Of a stretch of DNA of 13,671 nucleotides, positions 8,042 through 13,671 are shown piece after piece. The stretch spans positions 1-13,671 of the forward strand of contig JAAYZH010000257.1 of the NCBI GenBank assembly GCA_012514965.1. The letters are read 5' to 3'. Every line of letters begins with the position of its first letter. Position 1 is the stretch's first letter. Source of the stretch: Clostridiaceae bacterium (GTDB lineage: Bacteria > Bacillota > Clostridia > Saccharofermentanales > Fastidiosipilaceae). The notes beneath the pieces are model-generated. The model was not told the origin of the DNA, ran no database searches, and saw only the letters and a list, made by a program, of their open reading frames with translations. The position numbers and the translations under genes were made by a program.

Positions 8042-9287
8042 AAATCCGGGCCCCGAGCTTGGTTGCGATAAGGGAGATAAAGTCCGACAAGTTCGTTCCC
8101 TCCGGCAGATCAGGCAGTGATCCCTGACTCAGCTGAGGCGGGCCGCCGCCTTTGGCGCCGAATTCGTCCCGCAGTAGTTTGAGCCACGAATCAGCTGATT
8201 TTGCGCGCGAGATGGGCTCAGCCAAAAAGAAGCGCAGCTTGCTTTGGCCGGAGGTGGCTGGAATTACAAGCAGCGAAGCCTTCATCGGTTCAGCATCAAA
8301 GGCCTTCACACACAAACGGGCAAAGTCATCATCAAAAATCGGCAACGACAACCGGACAAGCGAAGCGTGGCCGAAGGCAGGTACCTGCGCATTCCAAAGT
8401 GACCAAGCACTATCGCGTATCACCCCATTTGAAGTGGCAAGCTTGGCTTCCAGGCGGTCAATGCCCACGGCAAGTTCTTCTTTGGGCAAGTAGAGCCTCT
8501 TGCTCATTTCGCGCAGCAGCTCTTGGTTCTGCATGGCGTTGCGCAGAGCACGATCTCCGCAAAGCAGGGTCAATCTGACGCCGCCCTTCCACTTTTCGGA
8601 CTTCGTGCAAAGAATCAAACCGATTTCACCACTATAGGATACATGCGTTCCACAGCAAGCACAGATGTCGCCGCCGGGAATACGGACCAGCCTGACCTTG
8701 CCCTGCAGCTCTAGTTTGCTGCGGTAGTCCAGATCAGCGATCGCGTCGGACTCGCAAAGCGAGACCTCGAGCGGAACATTTTGCCACACTAGACGATTAG
8801 CTTCCTGAATCAGCTCATCGATCTGTTCTTGCGTCAGCGGTCCGCTGAAGTCAAGTGTCGTTTCAGTCTCACCCAAATGGAAACCGACGTTGTCATAACC
8901 ATACTTGGCGTGGCAAAGCCCGGATAAGATATGCTCGCCGCTGTGTTGCTGCATAAAAGAAAAGCGCCGCTCCCAATCGATAACAGCCGTCACAGATTGG
9001 CCGGGGAGGAGGGCTCCCGTCGTGTAGTGCATAATCAGGTTTTGGCCTGCCTGTTCATGCCAGACGTAGTGCGTGTCCAAAACGCGAACATCCCCCAAAA
9101 AGCCGGTATCGCCCGGCTGACCGCCCCCTTCCGGGTAAAAGACGGTCTGCTCAAGGGCGATACGATAGGTGGCTCCTGAGGGATGCGGACTCTCCAGCTC
9201 TTCACAATAGCGGACCGCAAGGTCGGCGTTCCGAAGGTAGGGATCTGCGTCAAACAGTTGATTAAATTCATTTAATAGCTTTTCCAT
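8031..9287 (-). CDS. Alanyl-tRNA editing protein, long AlaX type with DHHA1 domain
   Basis: The 418-residue protein resembles the editing half of alanyl-tRNA synthetase and should hydrolyse mischarged tRNA(Ala), such as Ser-tRNA(Ala), in the cytoplasm. Visible signatures are FYPEGGGQPGDTG (50-62), the zinc motif HSGEH (His115, His119) and the second zinc motif CCGTH (Cys211, His215). The C-terminal FGAKGGGPPQLSQG resembles the DHHA1 domain, which places it in the long AlaX class (about 400 residues). No aminoacylation domain is present. The ATG at 9287 lacks a ribosome binding site, and a TATAAT lies only seven bases before it, so the message may be leaderless. A later start would cut into the conserved DADPYL region. 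The gene follows the purine permease by 48 bases. Confidence 0.9.
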   Translation of the reverse strand: MEKLLNEFNQLFDADPYLRNADLAVRYCEELESPHPSGATYRIALEQTVFYPEGGGQPGDTGFLGDVRVLDTHYVWHEQAGQNLIMHYTTGALLPGQSVTAVIDWERRFSFMQQHSGEHILSGLCHAKYGYDNVGFHLGETETTLDFSGPLTQEQIDELIQEANRLVWQNVPLEVSLCESDAIADLDYRSKLELQGKVRLVRIPGGDICACCGTHVSYSGEIGLILCTKSEKWKGGVRLTLLCGDRALRNAMQNQELLREMSKRLYLPKEELAVGIDRLEAKLATSNGVIRDSAWSLWNAQVPAFGHASLVRLSLPIFDDDFARLCVKAFDAEPMKASLLVIPATSGQSKLRFFLAEPISRAKSADSWLKLLRDEFGAKGGGPPQLSQGSLPDLPEGTNLSDFISLIATKLGARIYVL

Positions 9288-9294
9288 GATCGCT

Positions 9295-9300
9295 ATTATA
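9295..9300 (-). promoter_or_regulatory. Possible -10 element directly in front of the AlaX start codon
   Basis: On the minus strand a perfect TATAAT is followed by AGCGATC and then ATG. The 11-mer TATAATAGCGA is identical to the -10 region before asnA. The -35 position at 17 bases (TTCGCC, 9318-9323) is weak. If used, transcription would begin at about the A of the ATG. Confidence 0.45.
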
Positions 9301-9335
9301 CTCGTTTTATGTGGCCCGGCGAAGGCTTAGGTGGA

Positions 9336-10718
9336 TTAGTACAGCGCCAGAATCACAAAGTTTACGACAAAGAGCAGAGAAGCTACAACAAGAATCGGGT
9401 GGACTTCCTTAAACTTGCGTTGGGCCAGTTTGACCACAATATAGGCCAGGAAGCCAAAGGCGATACCATAAGAAATGGAATAGCTCAAAGCCATGAAGAT
9501 GCCGGCGAAGAAGGCGGGAATCGCCTCGGCCAGATCTTCCCATTCGATCTTCGCGAAGTTCGCGAGCATCATCACACCGACGATGACCAGGGCAGGAGCG
9601 GTTGCGGCTCCGGGCACGATACTGGCCAGGGGAGAGAAGACGATGCAGATCAGGAAGAGAACAGCAGTAGCAACAGAGGTCAAGCCTGTGCGGCCGCCGA
9701 CGCCGATACCGGCTGTAGACTCAACATACGTTGTAGTGTTGGATGTGCCAAAGATGGCGCCGAGCGAAGTGGCTGTAGCGTCAGCAAAGAGGGCCTTGTC
9801 CAGACGGGTATTGAAACCGGCGGTTTCCTGCATTTGCTTTTCGTCTTCAGCAGTAAAGATACCGGAAGCGCGGCCGGTACCGATGAAGGTTCCGATCGTG
9901 TCAAAGGTGTCAGAAAGGCTGAAGGAGAAAATCGTGATCAAGGCAAGAACGAGTTTCTCAGGTCCCTGATTGAAGAGAGACTGGATTCCTTCCGCGCCAA
10001 AGGCTGCGCCGAAGGTTTGGCCTAAGCCCGCGAAAGCGTCATTAAGAGTAACTGCATTCGTGAAGTCAAGGATTGTGACCTTGAAAGGAATGCCGATGAG
10101 AGCGGTCAGCACTATACCCAGCAGGATAGAGCCTTTGACCTTGAGAATGAGTAGAATAATGGTCAAAATCAAGCCAATAACGAAAACCAGGACGGCTGGG
10201 GACTTGAAATTCGTCAGAGTGGGAAGCAGCGTACCGGCTTCGACACCCATGTCATTGTGAATCAGGCCGGCGTTAATCAGACCAATGTAAGCAATGAAGA
10301 TGCCGATGCCGCCGCCGATCGCGTGCTGCAGGGTCTCAGGAATAGCCTTGATGATGAGTTTTCTGATTTTGGTAACAGTAATAAGGATATTAATGATACC
10401 GCAGATGAAAACCATAGCCAAAGCCTGCTGCCACGTGTAACCGTAGACCAGCACTACAGTAAACGTAAAGAAGGCATTCAAGCCCATACCGGGAGCTACT
10501 GCATAGGGGACGTTCGCGAAAAGTCCCATAACCAGCGTGCCGATCGCCGTCGCAAAAATGGTAGCAAGATAAACACCGCCCCATGGCATACCTGTGATAC
10601 TAAGCATGCTGGGATTCACGAACAGAATGTACGACATTGCGAAGAAGGTCGTCAGTCCGGCCATGAGCTCAGTGGAAATCTTTGTGCCGTTTTCTTTCAA
10701 CTTGAAAAATTTTTCCAT
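9336..10718 (-). CDS. Purine (hypoxanthine/guanine-type) permease, NCS2 family, AzgA group
   Basis: A 460-residue polytopic membrane protein with about 12 or more hydrophobic segments, expected to import purine bases by proton symport. AzgA-group signatures are GMGLNAFFTFT (78-87), the SDTFDTIGT segment (269-277) with its conserved acidic residue, and a GTSNTTTYVES block running into GGRTGLTS (324-348). It resembles the PbuG/PbuO type more than uracil or xanthine carriers; the exact base cannot be read from sequence. The start has AAGGAG about eight bases upstream. A promoter lies 29 bases upstream in the gap shared with the divergent esterase gene. No purine riboswitch fits in the short leader. 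No terminator follows, so transcripts may continue into the AlaX gene. Confidence 0.92.
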   Translation of the reverse strand: MEKFFKLKENGTKISTELMAGLTTFFAMSYILFVNPSMLSITGMPWGGVYLATIFATAIGTLVMGLFANVPYAVAPGMGLNAFFTFTVVLVYGYTWQQALAMVFICGIINILITVTKIRKLIIKAIPETLQHAIGGGIGIFIAYIGLINAGLIHNDMGVEAGTLLPTLTNFKSPAVLVFVIGLILTIILLILKVKGSILLGIVLTALIGIPFKVTILDFTNAVTLNDAFAGLGQTFGAAFGAEGIQSLFNQGPEKLVLALITIFSFSLSDTFDTIGTFIGTGRASGIFTAEDEKQMQETAGFNTRLDKALFADATATSLGAIFGTSNTTTYVESTAGIGVGGRTGLTSVATAVLFLICIVFSPLASIVPGAATAPALVIVGVMMLANFAKIEWEDLAEAIPAFFAGIFMALSYSISYGIAFGFLAYIVVKLAQRKFKEVHPILVVASLLFVVNFVILALY

Positions 10719-10740
10719 TTGTTTACTCCTTGTTCATAAT

Positions 10741-10789
10741 AATTGAAATGATAACGAAGCTACCCCATACTTACAATTGAAAGTGATAA
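10741..10789. repeat. Paired direct repeat in the permease/esterase divergent gap
   Basis: AATTGAAATGATAA (10741-10754) recurs as AATTGAAAGTGATAA (10775-10789), differing by one inserted G, with start points 34 bases apart. One copy covers the permease -10 and the other touches its -35. It may be a pair of operator half-sites, though the region is AT-rich and chance is possible. Confidence 0.4.
10748..10776 (-). promoter_or_regulatory. Promoter of the purine permease (and perhaps of the whole minus-strand run)
   Basis: On the minus strand TTGTAA (10771-10776) is separated by exactly 17 bases from TATCAT (10748-10753), matching the sigma-A consensus at 4/6 and 5/6 positions. The start would fall near 10741, leaving a leader of only about 22 bases with the AAGGAG site. 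The promoter overlaps a paired direct repeat. Confidence 0.6.
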
Positions 10790-10817
10790 AATGTAATTTT
10801 AGCGAAACACTTTTCTC

Positions 10818-10840
10818 TAAAATGTAGATAAAGAGAGGAG
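10818..10840 (+). promoter_or_regulatory. Possible -10 and ribosome binding site of the esterase gene
   Basis: TAAAAT (10818-10823) is a 5/6 match to a -10 element, followed by GAGAGGAG (10833-10840), six bases before ATG 10846. No convincing -35 is seen around 10795-10800. The ribosome binding site is clear and the promoter tentative. Confidence 0.4.
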
Positions 10841-10845
10841 AAACC

Positions 10846-11652
10846 ATGCACCAGCTTGTCATGATTGATGACTTCAGTTTTGTGGATCCCTATCTTCTGG
10901 ATCCCATCACCAAGCCGGACAAGGCCCCGAAGAATCGCCCACTGCTCTTAATCCTGCCCGGAGGCGGTTATCGATATCTTTCCCCCCGCGAAGGACAGCC
11001 TGTTGCCTTACGCGCCAATAGTGAAGGTTTTCACGCGCTTGTACTCCATTACACAGTACTGACACAGAAGGCCGATCTCACACTGGAAGAACTCCTGGCT
11101 CAGGTCGAATTTTGTCTGGATTGGGTGGATCAGAATGCCAATACCCATCATATCGACAAGACAAGGGTTTACATTTGCGGTTTTTCTGCCGGAGGTCACC
11201 TGGCAGCCTGGAGCAGCATCCGCTTCGCCGATCGTCTGGCCCGCGCCCTGATTGTCTATGGCGCTGTCGGATTCAAGAAAGAAGAGCTGGAAGCGATCTT
11301 CCATTTTGAGAGTTCCGGACAGGGTGAGTCACGTTACACAGCGGAAGAACTAGAACAGGGACGAGACATGATTCGCCTTTTCGAGCAAGCGCCTGCCGCG
11401 GCCTTACACGCCAATGTACCTCCGACATTTCTATTTCATACAATGGATGATCAAGTGGTACCCGTTACACAATCCTTTGAATACGGGCAGCGCTTGCATG
11501 AGCTGAATATCCCCTGTGAGCTTCATTTCTACTGCATGGGCGGTCATGGGCTCAGCCTTGCCAATGCAAGCACCGCCGCCCACCCTGAACAAGATATTCC
11601 CAGAATAGCTGGCTGGTTCGACATCGCGGTTTCGTGGCTTAAAGAATACTAG
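10846..11652 (+). CDS. Alpha/beta hydrolase, carbohydrate acetyl-esterase-like
   Basis: The 268-residue protein is a compact alpha/beta hydrolase without a signal peptide, so it should act in the cytoplasm. LPGGGYRYLSPREGQP (about 37-52) is the oxyanion-hole loop. GFSAGG (112-117) holds the nucleophile Ser114, HTMDDQVVP (198-206) the acid residue (Asp201 or Asp202), and GGHG (232-235) the catalytic His234. This pattern is common in BD-FAE/acetyl-xylan-esterase-like proteins that remove acetyl groups from sugars. The natural substrate is unknown, and no sugar-use genes lie beside it. The start is supported by GAGAGGAG. Its last codon shares a CTAG with the stop of the opposing flavoprotein gene. 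Confidence 0.87.
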   Translation: MHQLVMIDDFSFVDPYLLDPITKPDKAPKNRPLLLILPGGGYRYLSPREGQPVALRANSEGFHALVLHYTVLTQKADLTLEELLAQVEFCLDWVDQNANTHHIDKTRVYICGFSAGGHLAAWSSIRFADRLARALIVYGAVGFKKEELEAIFHFESSGQGESRYTAEELEQGRDMIRLFEQAPAAALHANVPPTFLFHTMDDQVVPVTQSFEYGQRLHELNIPCELHFYCMGGHGLSLANASTAAHPEQDIPRIAGWFDIAVSWLKEY

Positions 11653-12920
11653 ATCTTCGTCTCGCGGGCAGCCGCTTGACCTGCCAGCCAGGCGCTTTGG
11701 AAGGCGAAGGTCAAATGCCAGCCGCCGCTGATAAAGTCAAAGTCCACACATTCGCCGACCGCGTAGAGACCCGGTCGGCTTTTGACGGCCATGGTCCGCA
11801 GATTCAGCTCCGACGGGGCCAGCCCGCCGCGTGAAGCCATCGCCACACGCAGAGGCGGAGCCTGTGCAGGTTCCAATGGATAATCGAACAGAATATCGCT
11901 CACTGTCACGACCATCTGCTTTGAGAGATTTGCGAAGGTTAGGGTCTCCGGGCAGCTGCTCGCCTCTACGCAATCCTGCCAAAGATAAGCGGCCAGACGA
12001 TTTGGCAATTTAGTCTTCAGAAAACGCACAACACTATGTCGAGGATTTTCTGCGCCATAGCTGCGCAAGACATCTGCAAAGGTCTCCAAACTATAGTCCG
12101 GCAAGAAATTTAAACGCAGACTACCATTTATAAAATGATCCTTGTCGTAGAAGTCTGCAGAACTGTTCAAGATCAGCGGGCCGCTCAAGCCTCGTTTTTG
12201 CCACAGCATTGCGCCGCGACGAACGATGTCTAAGGCCTTTCTCCTACCTTTGATCCTATAAGTCAGGGCCGCATCCGGCAAACTTATTCCCTCAAGCTCT
12301 GGCGAGAATGGCTTCTGCAAGAGCAGGGGGGCGAGGGCAGGTGTAAAATCACGACAGCGCAGGTCCAGCGAGCGGAAGAAGCGTTGGGAATCTCCGCTGC
12401 TGCCCGTCTGTGGATAAGATGCACCCCCGCTTGCAACGATTACGCTATCCGCGTAGTATTCCGCTGTGTCCGTCGAGACCACCCAGCCAGCGCCATCCGA
12501 CTCAATCTTTACAACATTTTGGTTGTGGGCTATTTGTCCGCCGCTTGTGAGAACTCCTCGCCGCAAAGCTTCGACCAGATCCGCCGCTTGATTGGTCTTC
12601 GGATAAACTCGACCTTCCTCATCGACATAGGAGGATACTCCCAGCTCAGCGAAAACTCGCCTGATTTCAGCCGGCGGCAGAGCGTTTGACAGAGGGCGCA
12701 AAAGCTTGTCAGCATTTTCCTCTAGGCAAAAAGCCGACTGGTCTGGCAACTTCATACTGGTAAAGTTCCCGCGACCTCCGCCGGTAATTGCAAGTTTACG
12801 GCCCGGTTCAGAACCTTTTTCCAGAATCAGAGCAGGAACACCTATTCGCCCGGCTGCCAACGCTGCCATGAGTCCGGCGCTGCCGCCTCCGACGATCAAA
12901 ATCGGAACGCTTTTGTTCAT
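11649..12920 (-). CDS. NAD(P)/FAD-dependent flavoprotein, HI0933/BaiN family
   Basis: A 423-residue protein with an N-terminal dinucleotide-binding fold: IVGGGSAGLMAA (9-20) and Glu34 at the end of the second strand, the usual ligand to the FAD ribose. GRKLAITGGGRGNFT (40-54) is the hallmark of the HI0933/YhiN/BaiN family. Near the C-terminus GLYAVGECVDFDFISGGWHL closes the FAD site and resembles the family's GEVLDVDG...GGYN segment. Members are found widely; some reduce bile-acid intermediates, but most have no assigned reaction, so none is claimed here. GAGGG lies about five bases upstream of the ATG at 12920. The gene is divergent from asnA (96-base gap) and convergent with the esterase. 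Confidence 0.9.
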   Translation of the reverse strand: MNKSVPILIVGGGSAGLMAALAAGRIGVPALILEKGSEPGRKLAITGGGRGNFTSMKLPDQSAFCLEENADKLLRPLSNALPPAEIRRVFAELGVSSYVDEEGRVYPKTNQAADLVEALRRGVLTSGGQIAHNQNVVKIESDGAGWVVSTDTAEYYADSVIVASGGASYPQTGSSGDSQRFFRSLDLRCRDFTPALAPLLLQKPFSPELEGISLPDAALTYRIKGRRKALDIVRRGAMLWQKRGLSGPLILNSSADFYDKDHFINGSLRLNFLPDYSLETFADVLRSYGAENPRHSVVRFLKTKLPNRLAAYLWQDCVEASSCPETLTFANLSKQMVVTVSDILFDYPLEPAQAPPLRVAMASRGGLAPSELNLRTMAVKSRPGLYAVGECVDFDFISGGWHLTFAFQSAWLAGQAAARETKI

Positions 12921-12976
12921 ATTTCCCTCATTTCAGAGTGAACTTCGTCAACTCGCTCACTCCTTACACATCTTAC

Positions 12977-12985
12977 TGATATAAT
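12977..12985 (+). promoter_or_regulatory. Extended -10 promoter of asnA
   Basis: TGA plus a perfect TATAAT (12980-12985) is an extended -10 element 31 bases before the GTG at 13017. The -35 position (about 12957-12962) is weak. The start would lie near 12992, leaving a leader of about 25 bases with GGGAGGA at 13004-13010. Confidence 0.6.
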
Positions 12986-13016
12986 AGCGAAGAAAAAAGC
13001 CAAGGGAGGAATCATC

Positions 13017-13671
13017 GTGTCAGAGACTTACATTCCACCATACTATACAAACCTGATGAATCTCTACGAGACGCAGGACGCTATCGAAATTATCAAAGAG
13101 ACATTCGCTGCAAAATTGCGGCGCAATCTCAATCTCAAGCGTGTCTCGGCACCCTTATTCGTCATTCCGACCTCCGGTTTGAACGATGACCTCAGCGGCA
13201 TTGAACGTCCGGTGCGCTTCGAAGTGCCGGCCTGTGGCAACCAAGTCGTGGAAGTAGTCCATTCTTTGGCCAAATGGAAACGTCTTGCACTCTATCGCTA
13301 TGGGTTTTCAGTAGGGGAAGGCCTCTATACGGATATGAACGCCATTCGCCGAGATGAAGCGCTGGACAACCTCCACTCGATTTATGTCGATCAGTGGGAC
13401 TGGGAGCTGATTATCAAACCCGAGCAGCGCACCCTGGAGTATCTCCGTGAAGTTGTGGTCAAAATATGCGATGCGATCTTCGCTACTTCCGTCAGGCTTC
13501 GGGAAACTTATCCCGAACTGCCGTCCTACGAACACCAAGAGGTCTGCTTCCTGACAGCTCAGGAATTGGAAAATGCTTTTCCGGATAGTTCACCTAAAGA
13601 AAGAGAGTATCTGTGGGCCAAAGAACACCCCGTTACCTTCCTGATTGGGATTGGCGAAGCCCTGGCTTCAG
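13017..13671 (+). CDS. asnA: Aspartate-ammonia ligase (AsnA), partial, cut by the window edge
   Basis: The gene makes asparagine from aspartate, ATP and ammonia in the cytoplasm. I translated it by hand from the GTG at 13017, which has GGGAGGA six bases upstream. The 218 codons present stay open to the edge, against about 330 residues for the full enzyme. Close parallels to E. coli AsnA include VVHSLAKWKR (about 80-89), GEGLYTDMNAIRRDE (100-114), LHSIYVDQWDWE (119-130) and FLIGIGEAL near the end of the visible part. The fold is class II aminoacyl-tRNA-synthetase-like. The C-terminal third lies outside the window, so its intactness cannot be judged. It is transcribed alone from its own promoter, divergent from the flavoprotein gene. 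Confidence 0.95.
   Translation, partial: MSETYIPPYYTNLMNLYETQDAIEIIKETFAAKLRRNLNLKRVSAPLFVIPTSGLNDDLSGIERPVRFEVPACGNQVVEVVHSLAKWKRLALYRYGFSVGEGLYTDMNAIRRDEALDNLHSIYVDQWDWELIIKPEQRTLEYLREVVVKICDAIFATSVRLRETYPELPSYEHQEVCFLTAQELENAFPDSSPKEREYLWAKEHPVTFLIGIGEALAS

Noticed and set aside
9288..9335. Intrinsic terminator between the permease and AlaX genes
   Set aside because: Only a three- to four-base GC stem can form and it is not followed by a T run.
9309..10025. A 238-residue plus-strand open frame opposite the permease
   Set aside because: The composition (runs of Gly, Asp, Glu, Gln) is what the complement of membrane-protein codons gives; the permease on the other strand is certain.
10719..10845. 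Purine riboswitch ahead of the permease
   Set aside because: The leader after the promoter is only about 22 bases, and no three-way junction pattern is present in the gap.
12946..12951. TTGACG on the minus strand as a -35 box for the flavoprotein gene
   Set aside because: A correctly spaced -10 would fall on the ribosome binding site at 12923-12928, leaving no room for a leader; no other convincing minus-strand promoter was found in this gap.

Overview
The window looks like chromosomal housekeeping DNA from an anaerobic bacterium, most likely Bacillota of the class Clostridia. Four things point that way: strong AGGAGG-type ribosome binding sites, a phosphofructokinase with pyrophosphate-type active-site residues, a methionine synthase whose reactivation domain is a separate protein, and a homocysteine methyltransferase fused to methylenetetrahydrofolate reductase. 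I cannot name a genus. There is no phage, transposon, CRISPR, tRNA or rRNA signal.

Layout. (1) 1-1432, plus strand: an extended -10 promoter, a PPi-type phosphofructokinase and an intrinsic terminator. (2) 1473-2281, plus strand: a DUF3307 membrane protein with its own extended -10 promoter. It meets the next unit tail to tail with a 10-base overlap. (3) 10718 down to 2272, minus strand: a tightly packed six-gene run consisting of an AzgA-type purine permease, a long AlaX-type alanyl-tRNA editing protein, a COG1313 radical SAM protein, a free-standing MetH reactivation protein, a methionine synthase without that domain, and a homocysteine methyltransferase/MTHFR fusion. The last five genes overlap their neighbours by 4 to 32 bases. 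(4) 10846-11652, plus strand: an alpha/beta hydrolase of acetyl-esterase type, divergent from the permease. (5) 12920-11649, minus strand: an HI0933/BaiN-type flavoprotein. The two stop codons of (4) and (5) share one CTAG. (6) 13017 to the window edge, plus strand: asnA, starting with GTG and cut off by the edge.

The most coherent biology is the one-carbon/methionine block. The MTHFR part makes 5-methyl-tetrahydrofolate, the cobalamin-dependent MetH passes the methyl group to homocysteine, and the separate activation protein would repair oxidised cobalamin. A second homocysteine methyltransferase domain sits on the MTHFR protein. No SAM, T-box or cobalamin riboswitch lies ahead of this block.

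I found no convincing new biological system. The points most worth a second look are the split and overlapping MetH arrangement, a possible leaderless start for the AlaX gene, a paired repeat over the permease promoter, and the shared or overlapping ends of convergent genes. No gene-free stretch exceeds 300 bases; the longest gap is 163 bases (1348-1510).
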